Part shown: positions 17,403 through 27,950 of the stretch, in pieces
How the letters are laid out: the number at the start of each line of letters is the position of its first letter
How positions within the stretch are numbered: position 1 is the stretch's first letter
Source: Comamonadaceae bacterium
GTDB taxonomy: Bacteria; Pseudomonadota; Gammaproteobacteria; Burkholderiales; Burkholderiaceae_C
DNA: 53,280 nucleotides
Assembly (NCBI GenBank): GCA_947456305.1
Contig: CANGPN010000017.1
Coordinates: forward strand, 1-53,280
Direction: 5' to 3'
The notes under the pieces: generated by a model
What the model saw: only the letters and a program-made list of their open reading frames with translations
Told to the model about the DNA's origin: nothing
The model's database searches: none
Program-made: the position numbers and the translations under genes

Positions 17403-17999
17403 TTAACGTTGCACCCGAATCAAGGCTGACTCGAATTTGTTGGATTTCAATTGGGTTTGAATTTGTTCTGCCTGCGACTTGTTGTCAAAAGGACCGACGC
17501 GCACCCGATAAATGATTTTGCCTTCCTGTTCGCGCTGTGAAATAGCCGGATCAAACCCGCCTAAAGACAGTTTGGCACGCTGGCTTTCGGCCTCTTCGCT
17601 GGAACGGAAAGCCCCTACTTGGACAAAGTAATAAAAGGCCTCAGCCTGCTGTGCCTTGCCTGCAGCGAGGTCGCCCAAGGGGTCTGAGGATGCCGAAGGC
17701 GAGGTTGCCGGTGCTTGCGGCGGGGCGGCGACTTCACCTGACTTCACAGGTTTGTTGGGTTCGGCGGGCGCATTGGCCGCCGGGGTTTTGCCATACAAAG
17801 GCGCGTTCGGATCCCAGTCCTTGTTTTTCTTTTCCTCAGCCGCGTCCTGTTCAGCGTTGCGGGTCAGTCCTTTGTTCAAGAACGGGATCGGCACTTTGGT
17901 GACGTACACCGCCACGCCGAGCGCCACCGTCAAGCCAACGACCAAACCCAGAATAAAGCCTACCAAGGTGTTGCCGCGTTGTGTCAAAAATTGTGTCAT
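17403..17999 (-). CDS. SPOR-domain membrane protein (FtsN-like)
   Basis: A 198-residue single-pass protein. A short cytoplasmic start is followed by a transmembrane helix (about 11-33, VGFILGLVVGLTVALGVAVY), a Pro/Ala-rich linker, and a C-terminal SPOR domain (about 118-198: YYFVQVGAFRSSEEAE, YRVRVGPFDNKSQAEQIQ). SPOR domains bind denuded septal peptidoglycan; FtsN triggers septal synthesis. In betaproteobacteria a SPOR gene next to argS and dsbA is usual and is often annotated as ftsN, but I do not see the essential FtsN motif clearly, so I leave the symbol blank. Confidence 0.88.
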   Translation of the reverse strand: MTQFLTQRGNTLVGFILGLVVGLTVALGVAVYVTKVPIPFLNKGLTRNAEQDAAEEKKNKDWDPNAPLYGKTPAANAPAEPNKPVKSGEVAAPPQAPATSPSASSDPLGDLAAGKAQQAEAFYYFVQVGAFRSSEEAESQRAKLSLGGFDPAISQREQEGKIIYRVRVGPFDNKSQAEQIQTQLKSNKFESALIRVQR

Positions 18000-18010
18000 C
18001 CGTCAGTCCC

Positions 18011-19768
18011 TTACATGCTTTGCGGCGAGGCCACGCCGAGTAAAGCCAATCCATTGCTCAACACCTGTGCTGTGGCAGCCACCAAGGCCACGCGCGCCTG
18101 CTTCAGGTCTGCATCATCCACCAGTATGCGTTCTGCATCGTAATAGCTGTGATAGCAAGCTGCCAGGTCGCGCAAATAAAAGGTCACGTCGTGCGGTGCC
18201 AGGTCGGCGCAGGCCTGCGTCAACATCTGCGGGTATTTGGCCAGCAACATCATCAACGCCTGTGCAGGGGCGCTGTCCAATGAACTGAGCGTCACCCGCG
18301 CCGCATCAGCGACTGACCAAGCAGTCAGCGCCGTGGTTTCGCTGCACTGCATGGCCAACGACTGGGCTTTGACTTGCTCTTGCGTCTTGTCCGTCACTGT
18401 TCGCAATACCGAGCAAATCCGTGCATGCGCATATTGAACGTAATACACCGGGTTTTCGTTGTTTTTGGCGCGGGCCAAATCCACGTCAAACACATATTCG
18501 GTGTCGGCTTTGCGGCTGAGCAAAAAGAAACGCACCGCGTCTTTGCTGGTCCACTCGATCAAATCGCGCAAAGTGACGTAACTGCCTGCGCGCTTGGAAA
18601 TTTTCACTTCTTCGCCGCCGCGCATTACACGCACCATGGTGTGCAGCAAATAGTCCGGGTAGCCTTGCGGAATGTGTAAGCCTTGTTGCATTGAGGCCGC
18701 TTGCAAACCGGCGCGCACCCGGGCGATGGTGCCGTGGTGGTCTGTGCCCTGGATGTTGATCACCTTGGTGAAACCGCGCTCCCATTTGGCGAGGTGGTAG
18801 GCCACATCCGGCACGAAATAGGTGTAATTGCCGTCTGACTTGCGCATGACCCGGTCTTTGTCGTCGCCGAAGTCTGTCGAGCGCAACCACAGTGCGCCGT
18901 CTTGCTCATAGGTGTGGCCTGAGGTCTGCAAACTGGCCACCGCGCGTTCAACCCGGCCATCGGTATACAAACTGGACTCTAAATAGTAATGGTCAAACTT
19001 GACCTCAAAGGCTCTCAAATCCAAGTCTTGCTCGCGGCGCAAATAAGCCACGGCAAAGTCGCGGATGTTTTCAAGGTCGTTCACGTCGCCGCTGGCGGTG
19101 AAACTTCGGTCGTCTGCGGTGACGGTTTCTTTCGCCAAAAAATCTTGTGCAATATCGGCGATGTAGTCGCCGTTGTATGCGTTCTCCGGCCACTGCGGGT
19201 CGCCGGGTTTGATGCCTTTGGCGCGGCACTGGGTAGAGACGGCCAGCGTTTGGATTTGCACACCGGCATCGTTGTAATAAAACTCGCGGTGCACCGACCA
19301 GCCTTGGGTGTCAAACAAATTGCAAATCGCGTCCCCCAACGCAGCCTGCCTGCCGTGGCCCACATGCAAGGGGCCAGTGGGATTGGCGGAGACAAACTCA
19401 ACCAGCAATTTTTGACCATGCGGCGGCTGACGACCGAATGCTGCCGGGGCGCTCAACACTTCCCGCACCACCTGTTGCTTGGCCTCGGGCTTGAGACGTA
19501 AATTGAGGAAACCCGGTCCGGCCACTTCAATGGCAGACAACCAGCGCTGACCTGCCTCTGAGGCCAACAAGACATCTCGCAACTGTTCACCCAATTCACG
19601 CGGATTTCTACCCAAGGGCTTGGCCAATTGCATGGCGGCGGTGACGGCCCAGTCACCGTGCGAGGCCACTTTGGGCGTTTCAAACCGGGCCTTGGTGCCG
19701 CTGCCAGGCGATACCGCTTCTAAAGCGGCGGCCAGTGCCGCCATCAAGTCTTGCTGAACCTGTTGCAT
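18011..19768 (-). CDS. argS: Arginyl-tRNA synthetase
   Basis: Charges tRNA-Arg. The 585-residue class I synthetase has the N-terminal Add1-type domain, the HIGH-equivalent [12 protein letters not shown] in [12 protein letters not shown], the region [16 protein letters not shown] in place of KMSKS, and the DALR anticodon-binding domain at the C-terminus ([18 protein letters not shown]). ATG 19768 is used; the frame is open to a TTG at 19804 without a better ribosome binding site. It heads the block argS-SPOR-dsbA-lptA-lptB-rpoN-rlmL. Confidence 0.96.
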   Translation of the reverse strand: MQQVQQDLMAALAAALEAVSPGSGTKARFETPKVASHGDWAVTAAMQLAKPLGRNPRELGEQLRDVLLASEAGQRWLSAIEVAGPGFLNLRLKPEAKQQVVREVLSAPAAFGRQPPHGQKLLVEFVSANPTGPLHVGHGRQAALGDAICNLFDTQGWSVHREFYYNDAGVQIQTLAVSTQCRAKGIKPGDPQWPENAYNGDYIADIAQDFLAKETVTADDRSFTASGDVNDLENIRDFAVAYLRREQDLDLRAFEVKFDHYYLESSLYTDGRVERAVASLQTSGHTYEQDGALWLRSTDFGDDKDRVMRKSDGNYTYFVPDVAYHLAKWERGFTKVINIQGTDHHGTIARVRAGLQAASMQQGLHIPQGYPDYLLHTMVRVMRGGEEVKISKRAGSYVTLRDLIEWTSKDAVRFFLLSRKADTEYVFDVDLARAKNNENPVYYVQYAHARICSVLRTVTDKTQEQVKAQSLAMQCSETTALTAWSVADAARVTLSSLDSAPAQALMMLLAKYPQMLTQACADLAPHDVTFYLRDLAACYHSYYDAERILVDDADLKQARVALVAATAQVLSNGLALLGVASPQSM

Positions 19769-19974
19769 GTATGAGCAATCTGTGACGAAAAACTGTCCCG
19801 TCAATCAAACGGGCAGACAAACAAACGTTATTTGCACACCGGCGCAAACATGGCGGGAAATGGCTTGTTCCAGGCATTTTTCAATGCATCAAACACCGTC
19901 AGTTCCCACCTCCTAAAATAGAAAATTATCGGCTATCGGCCGGCACTACCTAATTAATGACTTGAAAGCCTTGC

Positions 19975-22182
19975 ATGACACAGCGCACATCACTCTACAA
20001 ACTCCATGTGGCCACCCCTTTGTACAACTTCATCGACCAGCAAGTGTTGCCCAGCACCGGTGTGTCCAGCGTCACTTTCTGGAAAGGTTTTGACCAACTG
20101 GTGCAAGACCTGGCCCCGAAAAACAAAGCTTTGTTGAACGAGCGTGACCGCCTGCAAACCCAATTAGACAAATGGCACAGCGCCCACCCAGGCCCGGTCA
20201 CAGACATGAAGGCTTACCAAGCGTTTTTGCACGATATCGGCTATCTAGTGCCGGTTCCTGCCAAAACCAAAGCCACCACCGCCAACGTAGACGCAGAACT
20301 GGCTTTACAAGCAGGCCCGCAATTGGTGGTGCCGATTTTGAATGCACGCTATGCCTTGAACGCCGCCAACGCCCGCTGGGGTTCGCTGTACGACGCTTTG
20401 TACGGCACCGATGTGATTTCTGAAGACAACGGCTGCGCCAAAGGCCCGGGCTACAACGAAAAACGCGGTGCCAAAGTCATCGAATACGCCCGCTATGTGC
20501 TGGACCGCACCGTACCGTTGAAACAAGGTTCGCACATTGACTCCACCGGCTACGCCGTGGTCAAGGGTGCGTTGGTGGTGTCATTGAAAGGCGGCAAAAC
20601 CTCTGCGCTGGCAGACCCCAAACAATTTGTCGGCTTCCAAGGCGATGCCGCACATCCCTCTTCTGTGCTGCTGGTTCACAACGGTTTGCATTTGGACATT
20701 CAAATCAACCCGGCAAGCCCGATTGGTGCCACCGACCCGGCAGGCGTGAGCGATTTGGTGGTGGAAGCCGCGCTGTCCACCATTCTGGATTTGGAAGATT
20801 CTGTCGCCGCTGTGGATGCAGAAGACAAACTGCTGGCTTACAGCAACTGGCTGGGTATTTTGAAAGGCACGCTCACCGAAGACGTGAGCAAAGGCGGACA
20901 CAGCTTCAAGCGCGGCCTCAATGCCGACCGTATTTACCACTCACCCAAGGGCAATGCCGAAGTGAAACTGCATGGCCGCTCGCTGCTGTTTTTGCGTAAT
21001 GTCGGCCATTTGATGACCAACCCGGCCATATTGTTTGACGGTTCCGATGGTCACACGCACGAAATTCCGGAAGGCATCATGGATGCCATGGTCACTACTG
21101 CGATTGCTCTGCACGATTTGCAAGGCCATGGCGCCAACGGCATCCGCAATTCACGCACCGGCTCGGTCTACATCGTCAAACCCAAAATGCATGGTCCCGC
21201 CGAAGTGGCCTTCGCCTCCGAGTTGTTCGGTCGTGTCGAGCAAATTCTGGGTTTGCCCGACAGCACAGTGAAACTTGGCATCATGGACGAAGAACGCCGC
21301 ACCAGCGTCAATCTCAAAGCCTGTATTGCAGCCGCGGCCAGCCGCGTGGCATTCATCAACACCGGTTTCTTAGACCGTACCGGCGACGAAATGCACACCG
21401 CCATGCACGCCGGTCCCATGCTGCGCAAGGGCGACATGAAGAGCAGCGCCTGGATCGCCGCCTACGAGAAAAACAATGTGCTGGTCGGCCTGTCCTGCGG
21501 CCTGCGCGGCAAAGCACAAATCGGCAAAGGCATGTGGGCCATGCCTGATTTGATGAAAGCCATGATGGAGCAAAAAATCGCCCACCCCAAAGCCGGTGCC
21601 AACACCGCTTGGGTGCCCAGCCCCACCGCCGCGACGCTGCATGCCATGCACTACCACCAGCTGTTAGTGAGTGATGTGCAAAAAGAGCTGGAAAAAATCG
21701 ATGCCGACAAACAGCACGCTGCTTTACTGAAAGACTTGTTGACCGTACCTGTGGTTGCCAAAGCCAATTGGAGCGAAGCCGATAAACAGCAAGAGCTGGA
21801 CAACAACGTGCAAGGCATTTTGGGCTATGTGGTGCGCTGGATTGACCAAGGCGTGGGCTGTTCCAAAGTGCCCGACATTCACAACGTCGGCCTGATGGAA
21901 GACCGCGCCACGCTGCGCATTTCCAGCCAGCACATCGCCAACTGGCTGAAGCACGGCGTGGTCAGCGAAGCGCAAGTGCGCGCTACCTTCGAACGCATGG
22001 CGGCTGTGGTCGACAAGCAAAACGCGGGTGACTCTTTGTACCAGCCCATGGCCGGACACTTCACCACCTCAAAAGCTTATCTGGCTGCCACCGACTTGGT
22101 GTTCAAAGGCATGGCGCAACCCAGTGGCTATACCGAACCTTTGCTGCACGCTTGGCGACTCAAGGTGAAAGCAGCGGCTTAA
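19975..22182 (+). CDS. glcB: Malate synthase G
   Basis: Condenses glyoxylate with acetyl-CoA to malate, feeding glyoxylate (from glycolate or the glyoxylate shunt) into central metabolism. The 735-residue length is that of isoform G. Diagnostic stretches are [47 protein letters not shown] (substrate and Mg sites), [14 protein letters not shown] and [14 protein letters not shown]. It is a single plus-strand gene with its own promoter region in 19805-19974. gph about 13 kb away yields glycolate, a possible glyoxylate source. No glycolate oxidase gene is in the window. Confidence 0.97.
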   Translation: MTQRTSLYKLHVATPLYNFIDQQVLPSTGVSSVTFWKGFDQLVQDLAPKNKALLNERDRLQTQLDKWHSAHPGPVTDMKAYQAFLHDIGYLVPVPAKTKATTANVDAELALQAGPQLVVPILNARYALNAANARWGSLYDALYGTDVISEDNGCAKGPGYNEKRGAKVIEYARYVLDRTVPLKQGSHIDSTGYAVVKGALVVSLKGGKTSALADPKQFVGFQGDAAHPSSVLLVHNGLHLDIQINPASPIGATDPAGVSDLVVEAALSTILDLEDSVAAVDAEDKLLAYSNWLGILKGTLTEDVSKGGHSFKRGLNADRIYHSPKGNAEVKLHGRSLLFLRNVGHLMTNPAILFDGSDGHTHEIPEGIMDAMVTTAIALHDLQGHGANGIRNSRTGSVYIVKPKMHGPAEVAFASELFGRVEQILGLPDSTVKLGIMDEERRTSVNLKACIAAAASRVAFINTGFLDRTGDEMHTAMHAGPMLRKGDMKSSAWIAAYEKNNVLVGLSCGLRGKAQIGKGMWAMPDLMKAMMEQKIAHPKAGANTAWVPSPTAATLHAMHYHQLLVSDVQKELEKIDADKQHAALLKDLLTVPVVAKANWSEADKQQELDNNVQGILGYVVRWIDQGVGCSKVPDIHNVGLMEDRATLRISSQHIANWLKHGVVSEAQVRATFERMAAVVDKQNAGDSLYQPMAGHFTTSKAYLAATDLVFKGMAQPSGYTEPLLHAWRLKVKAAA

Positions 22183-22188
22183 CCGGGT

Positions 22189-23400
22189 TCAAACCGCCCG
22201 CCGCAACAACTGCGGCAAGGTCAATCTGTACTTATTGACCTTGCTCCACCAAGCAGAAAACGATTTGCAATGCTCTTCCTGCGCAGGCCAAAGACGCGGC
22301 GGACTGTGACGCACCCAGTTCACGCCCGGCCAATCCGGTAAAGCGGGATGGTCCCAGACATGCACTGCGCGGGCTTTGCTGAATATTTCTGTCAAACCGG
22401 CTGCATCCTCGAACCAGCAATGGGATGCCAACTGATGCATGCCTTTGGCGACAAACAGCCATCGCATCACGCTCCAGGGGCGCTGTAGCGTCCATTCGTG
22501 CCAGCAGGCGGCAACGCGCATGGCGTCGGTCGGGGTACCGGCAGGTGATTTGTCTGACAAAGACCAAGGATGTATCCACCACACCTCGCGGTCTGTCAAT
22601 TTCTCAGCTGCCAGTCCGGCTGGCAACAAGCCTGCCTCAGGCGGCGGAACGGACAACAGATCCGGTTCCTGCACCGAAGCAAACGCTTGTGAGGCCTGGG
22701 TAAAGGTGGCGCGGCTGCGCGCAATCATGTCGATGATGTCCATGTCCTGGTCTATCACCGTGCGCGGGCTGTGCCAGGCTTCTGAAGCATGGACAGCGAC
22801 ATTAGCGGCATTGAACAAATACGGTTTACTACTGGCTGTCCCCGCCACCCATTGCCAGCTCAGGTAATTACTGGCGATGTCTCCGTCCAGCAAATGGCTG
22901 TACATCCAATCTGCACCGGCCCGCCAATGCACTTTGCGTATGTGCACCAGGTAACTGGCCAGCCACAAGCGGGCGTGATTGTGCACATAGCCGTTGAAAT
23001 ACAACTGCCGCACCGCTTGGTCTATGGCGGGTACACCGCTGGCACCTAGGCGCACATCAGGCGGCATTTCCTGACTATAGGCATCGTCAGGCAGCACGCC
23101 TTCGTGCAAATTCTGATGAATGGCAACACCTAGAGACTGCTCTACATGCTGAAAGTATTCACGCCAGGCGAGTTCAAATATAAATTTATGCTGAGCGCCC
23201 ATGCGATGCACCCGGTACATGTGCTCGGCCACATCGGGCACGCTCAACACTCCATGGGTCAGATACGGCGACAACATACTGACCGCACCTTGCACGTGGT
23301 TGCGTGTCTGCGCATATTCGAAAGGCTTTAAAGCGCCAAGCCGGTCCTTGGCCGCATAGTCATAGGGCTCGAATAACGCCTGTTCAAGAAAGACCTTCAT
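22189..23400 (-). CDS. Photolyase/cryptochrome-family FAD-binding protein with unusual domain order
   Basis: A 403-residue protein whose N-terminal 255 residues match the FAD-binding helical domain of DNA photolyases: SMLSPYLTHGVLS, ELAWREYFQHV, QLYFNGYVHNHARLWLASYL, DWMYSHLLDGDIASNYLSWQW and GTASSKPYLFNAAN. The usual N-terminal alpha/beta antenna domain is absent. Instead a C-terminal part of about 150 residues (from EVWWIHPWSLSD to the end) follows, with a spacing of hydrophobic strands and helices that could be a Rossmann-like domain placed after the FAD domain. Whether it repairs pyrimidine dimers or senses light is unknown. It converges on glcB; gshB is the next gene upstream of its stop codon region's neighbour set on the same strand side. 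Confidence 0.82.
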   Translation of the reverse strand: MKVFLEQALFEPYDYAAKDRLGALKPFEYAQTRNHVQGAVSMLSPYLTHGVLSVPDVAEHMYRVHRMGAQHKFIFELAWREYFQHVEQSLGVAIHQNLHEGVLPDDAYSQEMPPDVRLGASGVPAIDQAVRQLYFNGYVHNHARLWLASYLVHIRKVHWRAGADWMYSHLLDGDIASNYLSWQWVAGTASSKPYLFNAANVAVHASEAWHSPRTVIDQDMDIIDMIARSRATFTQASQAFASVQEPDLLSVPPPEAGLLPAGLAAEKLTDREVWWIHPWSLSDKSPAGTPTDAMRVAACWHEWTLQRPWSVMRWLFVAKGMHQLASHCWFEDAAGLTEIFSKARAVHVWDHPALPDWPGVNWVRHSPPRLWPAQEEHCKSFSAWWSKVNKYRLTLPQLLRRAV

Positions 23401-23435
23401 CACTTATTAACTGCGTGTGCTTAGGGTCATAGGCA

Positions 23436-24386
23436 TCAGGGCGGCGGCGCGCGGCGCTCAAGCGCTGTGATGAACATGGCCGGTACATCGAAACCGGTCT
23501 GATCGGTGATTTCTCGAAAGCAGGTCGGACTGGTGACGTTGATCTCGGTCAGACAGTCGCCGATGATGTCCAAGCCCACCAGCAACAATCCCCGCGCTGC
23601 CAGTACCGGGCCGATGCTTTGTGCAATCTCTCGGTCGCGCGCGGTCAAGGGCTGTGCCACGCCTTTGCCACCTGCCGCCAGGTTGCCGCGCACCTCGCTT
23701 CCTTGCGGAATACGCGCCAGCGCGAACGGCACTGGCTCACCGTCAATCACCAGCACACGTTTATCGCCTTGGGTGATTTGCGGTAAAAACTTTTGCACCA
23801 TGACGCTGGTGCTGCCATCACGGTTGAGGGTTTCGATGATGCTGCCCAAGTTCAAACCATCGGCCTTGACACGAAAAATACCCGTGCCGCCCATGCCGTC
23901 CAAGGGCTTCAAGATGATGTCTTGGTGATTGGCATGAAAGTCAAGAATGGCCTGCGGACTGCGGGTCACCAATGTAGGGGTGGAAAATTGAGAAAACGCC
24001 ATCAACGCCAGTTTCTCAGGATGCTCGCGCAAGGCTTGCGGGCTGTTGAACACGCGCGCACCCTCGCGCTCAGCTTGCGACAACATGTGAGTGGCATAAA
24101 AAAACTCATTGTCAAACGGCGGGTCTTTGCGCATGACCACGGCTTGCATGTCAGCAAGCGCTTGTACCTTGCTGCTGGAGACGGCGTACCAGTCGGGCGT
24201 TTGGCCGGTCAGGTTCAAAGACTGCGTCAGCGCGCTGACGCGCCCGCAGCTTTGCCAGAACAAGTCCCGGGTCTCGCAAGCCCACACGCTGTGACCGCAC
24301 TTGTGAGCCTCACGCATCATGGTGAAAGTGCTGTCCTTTTCAATATGAAAAGAAGACAGCGGGTCGCAAACAAACAAGATGTTCAT
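23436..24386 (-). CDS. gshB: Glutathione synthetase
   Basis: Adds glycine to gamma-glutamylcysteine with ATP. The 316-residue ATP-grasp protein begins NILFVCDPLSSFHIEKDSTF and contains MRKDPPFDNEFFYAT, ILKPLDGMGGTGIFRV, RDGSTSVMVQKFLPQI, GDKRVLVIDGEPVPFALARI and DCLTEINVTSPTCFREI, the standard bacterial GshB motifs. It follows kup by 44 bases on the same strand and is the end of a gshA-kup-gshB run, so the two steps of glutathione synthesis flank a potassium transporter gene. Confidence 0.97.
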   Translation of the reverse strand: MNILFVCDPLSSFHIEKDSTFTMMREAHKCGHSVWACETRDLFWQSCGRVSALTQSLNLTGQTPDWYAVSSSKVQALADMQAVVMRKDPPFDNEFFYATHMLSQAEREGARVFNSPQALREHPEKLALMAFSQFSTPTLVTRSPQAILDFHANHQDIILKPLDGMGGTGIFRVKADGLNLGSIIETLNRDGSTSVMVQKFLPQITQGDKRVLVIDGEPVPFALARIPQGSEVRGNLAAGGKGVAQPLTARDREIAQSIGPVLAARGLLLVGLDIIGDCLTEINVTSPTCFREITDQTGFDVPAMFITALERRAPPP

Positions 24387-24430
24387 AGGCCAAGGTTAAC
24401 AGTCCGCTGCCGGCAGGCACCGCAACCGCT

Positions 24431-26317
24431 TTAAATTTCGATTTTGCTGCCCATTTCCACCACCGAGTTACTGGGCAGATTTAAAAAGTCCGCCGCCGCA
24501 CTGGCGTTCAAATACATCTGGGCGAACAGCTTTTCACGCCATTGCGACATACCGCCGCCAACCGTCGGCACAATGCTGTCGCGCGACAGGAAATAACTGG
24601 TGCTCATAGCGTTGATGTCACCCAATTGGCCGCGCAACAAAGACAAAGCAAACGGCACGTCCGGGTCGTCCATGAAACCGTAATGCACCATGACCTGCCA
24701 GCACTTGTGACCCAGGTCCTGCACTTCGATGCGCTTGTCGGTGGCTATCCAAGGAATTTCATGGTTGCGGACAGTGACAAACAGATTTTGTTCGTGCAGT
24801 ACTTTGTTGTGCTTGAGGTTGTGCAGCATGGCGTTGGGCACGATGCCGTCCTCTGAGGTCAGAAACACTGCGGTACCGTCGACACGGGTAGGCGGGGCCA
24901 GGAACAAGGCCGACAAAAACGAACTCAGGTCCATGGCTTCGTCACGCGTTTTGTGGTGCAACAAAGACCGGCCGTCACGCCAGGTCAGCATCAGCGTGAG
25001 TATCAAGCCGCCGATGAACAGCGGGAACCAGCCGCCGTCAGCCAATTTCAATAAATTGGAGCTCCAAAATGCCAAGTCAACCACGAAGAACACAGAGGTG
25101 GTTGCAATGCATAACCACAGCGGGTATTTCCAAGCGTAGCGGATGACAAAAAAGGTCAGCATGGTGGTGATCAACATATCGGTACACACCGCAATACCGT
25201 AAGCCGCTGCCAGGTTGCTAGAGGTCTTGAACATGACCACCGCCAACACGATGACCACAAACAAACCCCAGTTGACTAAAGGCATGTAAATCTGTCCGGT
25301 GTCTCTGGCGCTGGTGTGCAAAATTTGCAAACGCGGCAAAAAGCCGAGTTGTATGACTTGCTTGGTCACGCTGAAGGCGCCGGTGATCAAGGCCTGAGAC
25401 GCAATCACTGTGGCCGCGGTAGCGAGTACCACCAAGGGTATCAGCGCCCACTCAGGCGCCATGTTGAAAAACGGGTTGTCAACCGCGCCGGGATCGCTGA
25501 GCAGCAAAGCCCCTTGACCGAAATAGTTCAGCGTCAGACACGGCATCACAATGGCAAACCAGGCCAGGCGAATCGGCTTTTTACCGAAATGGCCCATGTC
25601 TGCATACAAGGCTTCACCCCCGGTCACGCACAAGACCACGGCGCCCAAAATGATGAATGCGGTAAACGGTTGTTGCCAGATGAACATGACCGCGTAATGC
25701 GGACTGATGGCCCACAAAATCTCCGGATGACCGACGATGTGGTAGAGCCCCAGCAAGGCAATAGCAGCAAACCAGACCATGGTGATCGGGCCGAAGAATT
25801 TGCCAATGCCACCGGTGCCGCGCTTTTGCACCCAGAACAAGCACAACAAAATCACCAGCGTCAACGGGATCACAGCCTTTTTGAAACTCGGCGACACCAC
25901 TTCTAAGCCTTCAACCGCAGACAACACGGAAATAGCAGGTGTGATCACTCCGTCGCCATAAAATAAGCAGGTACCGAAAATACCGACCACCAGCAGCACG
26001 CTGCGCAAACGTGGTTTGTCCCGCACCGAGGATGACGCCAACGCCAGCATGGCCACCAGACCGCCCTCGCCGTTGTTATCGGCACGCAATACCAGGGTCA
26101 CATATTTGATGGAAACAATGAAAGTCAGTGTCCAAAAGAAGATGGACAAAATGCCATAGACGTTGTCAGGTGTGAATGCGACATGGCCGGAGCCGAACAC
26201 CTCTTTGATGGAGTACAGCACACTGGTGCCAATGTCTCCGTACACCACGCCGATGGCGCCTAATGTCAAACCAGCTAATGAAGATTGTTGGTGTTCTTGA
26301 CTTATCGCTTCACTCAT
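24431..26317 (-). CDS. kup: Kup-type low-affinity potassium uptake protein
   Basis: An H+/K+ symporter of the KUP/HAK/KT family in the inner membrane. The 628-residue length is typical. Seen: N-terminal [39 protein letters not shown], about 12 hydrophobic segments over the first 440 residues, [13 protein letters not shown], and a hydrophilic C-terminal domain of about 180 residues. Between gshA and gshB; glutathione is known to gate Kef potassium efflux channels in proteobacteria, which gives the neighbourhood some physiological sense, though no kef gene is seen. Confidence 0.95.
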   Translation of the reverse strand: MSEAISQEHQQSSLAGLTLGAIGVVYGDIGTSVLYSIKEVFGSGHVAFTPDNVYGILSIFFWTLTFIVSIKYVTLVLRADNNGEGGLVAMLALASSSVRDKPRLRSVLLVVGIFGTCLFYGDGVITPAISVLSAVEGLEVVSPSFKKAVIPLTLVILLCLFWVQKRGTGGIGKFFGPITMVWFAAIALLGLYHIVGHPEILWAISPHYAVMFIWQQPFTAFIILGAVVLCVTGGEALYADMGHFGKKPIRLAWFAIVMPCLTLNYFGQGALLLSDPGAVDNPFFNMAPEWALIPLVVLATAATVIASQALITGAFSVTKQVIQLGFLPRLQILHTSARDTGQIYMPLVNWGLFVVIVLAVVMFKTSSNLAAAYGIAVCTDMLITTMLTFFVIRYAWKYPLWLCIATTSVFFVVDLAFWSSNLLKLADGGWFPLFIGGLILTLMLTWRDGRSLLHHKTRDEAMDLSSFLSALFLAPPTRVDGTAVFLTSEDGIVPNAMLHNLKHNKVLHEQNLFVTVRNHEIPWIATDKRIEVQDLGHKCWQVMVHYGFMDDPDVPFALSLLRGQLGDINAMSTSYFLSRDSIVPTVGGGMSQWREKLFAQMYLNASAAADFLNLPSNSVVEMGSKIEI

Positions 26318-26404
26318 AAAACTTCAAGCGACGTAAGCCGCTGCACCGCAAAACTAGGAAGCGCAGAGTTTAGCGATTCCGCATTGCAGCAAACGAGCTA
26401 TTTT

Positions 26405-27700
26405 TTACTCGTAGACCTCGGCGTCCGGATCGGTGGCTTCCAGTTCGTAGCTGGCGGCCAGCATGGCCAGGCGGCCGATCACGCCGTACATATAAAACCG
26501 GTTGGGCGAGCTGGCCCCGGGTTTCATGCCGGGTTGCGGGGTGTGGGCGCTTTGTTCGAAGGCCAGGGGCACGAAACTGGAGCCAGGCGCATTCAGGTTT
26601 TCATCGATGCCGCGTTCAGCATGGACCCGGTAAAAGCCGCCTACAACATAACGGTCCATCATGTAGACCACAGGCTCAGCAACCGCGTCGTTGATGCGCT
26701 CATTGGTTTGCACACCCTCTTGAATGATGACCTGGTTGACCTCTTGGCCGTCCTTGACCACGCTCATTTTGTTGCGGGTTTTGCGGTTCAACACGTCCAA
26801 GTCTTTGACATCGCGCACCGTCATGATGCCCATGCCATAGGTGCCGTTGTCGGCTTTGACAATGACAAACGGCTTTTCGTGAATGCCGAATTCTTTGTAT
26901 TTGCGCCGGATCTTGGTCAGCAATGCGTCAACGTTGGTGGTCAGGCACTCCATGCCTGTGCCCTCGGCGAAATTAACCTCGCCGCATTGGCTGAACATAG
27001 GATTGATCAACCAAGGATCAATGCCGATCATCTTGCCGAAGCGTTTGGACACTTCCTCGTAATTGGCGAAATGCACGCTTTTGCGGCGCACACACCAGCC
27101 TGCATGCAAGGGCGGCAACAGGTATTGCTCGTGCAAATCTTCCAAAATGCCGGGGATGCCCGCACTCAAATCGTTGTTCAGCAAGATGGTGCAAGGGTCA
27201 AAATCTTTCAAACCCAGACGGGTTTTGCTGCGTATGACCGGCTCGAGCAACACGGTGTCGCCGTTAGGCAAATCAATCGATGTGTTTTCTTTGATCTCGG
27301 GGTTGATAGAGCCTATGCGCACATTCAAACCGGCCATGTTGAAGATGCGCGCGAGTTGCGCGACATTGCTCAGGTAAAACGTGTTGCGCGTATGGTTCTC
27401 CGGGATCAGCAACAGGTTGCGCGCTTCAGGACAGATTTTTTCAATCGCGGCCATGGCGGCTTGTACCGCCAGCGGCAGCATTTCCGGCGTGAGGTTGTTC
27501 CAGCCGCCGGGATACAAATTGGTGTCCACCGGTGCCAGCTTAAAGCCCGCGTTGCGGATATCTACAGAGGTGTAAAAAGGCGGCGTGTGCTCCATCCATT
27601 CCATGCGGAACCAGCGTTCGATGGCAGGCATAGAGTCAATGATGCGCTGCTCGAGTTCGTTGATGGGGCCGGTCAGTGCGGTAATGAGGTGGGGAACCAT
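26405..27700 (-). CDS. gshA: Glutamate-cysteine ligase, GshA type of alpha/betaproteobacteria
   Basis: Makes gamma-glutamylcysteine, the first step of glutathione synthesis. The 431-residue protein belongs to the betaproteobacterial GshA family distinct from the E. coli type: HLITALTGPINELEQRII, NNLTPEMLPLAVQAAMAAI, LLIPENHTRNTFYL, EKPFVIVKADNGTYGMGIMT and the end region NRFYMYGVIGRLAMLAASYE. The 87-base gap to kup and shared strand suggest one transcript with kup and gshB. The antisense strand holds a 501-codon open frame, which I regard as a shadow. Confidence 0.95.
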   Translation of the reverse strand: MVPHLITALTGPINELEQRIIDSMPAIERWFRMEWMEHTPPFYTSVDIRNAGFKLAPVDTNLYPGGWNNLTPEMLPLAVQAAMAAIEKICPEARNLLLIPENHTRNTFYLSNVAQLARIFNMAGLNVRIGSINPEIKENTSIDLPNGDTVLLEPVIRSKTRLGLKDFDPCTILLNNDLSAGIPGILEDLHEQYLLPPLHAGWCVRRKSVHFANYEEVSKRFGKMIGIDPWLINPMFSQCGEVNFAEGTGMECLTTNVDALLTKIRRKYKEFGIHEKPFVIVKADNGTYGMGIMTVRDVKDLDVLNRKTRNKMSVVKDGQEVNQVIIQEGVQTNERINDAVAEPVVYMMDRYVVGGFYRVHAERGIDENLNAPGSSFVPLAFEQSAHTPQPGMKPGASSPNRFYMYGVIGRLAMLAASYELEATDPDAEVYE

Positions 27701-27950
27701 GTGTGTGTCTTGTCTTGTTTGATTTTTAAATGTGGGGCCATTTTGACAGTTTCAAGCGAAGGCTTTGTGTCAGGCATACAAAATAAGTAACTATGTGTCT
27801 ATGGCTAGTCTTCTAGTTTTGCCTAAGCTATCCCATATGGGGGTTTCATTTTCTAAACCAGACTTTAAATTAGTAAATTAGCCTTGGTCATGGCAAGCAG
27901 TCAAACCGCATAACTCCAACAGCCTTTCAACGGCTAAGACTCACAACAGT

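Noticed and set aside
26285-27790. 501-codon open frame on the plus strand opposite gshA
   Set aside because: It lies wholly antisense to a clear gshA, and its protein is rich in His, Ala, Val and Gln as expected from reading the opposite strand of GC-rich codons; no family motif.
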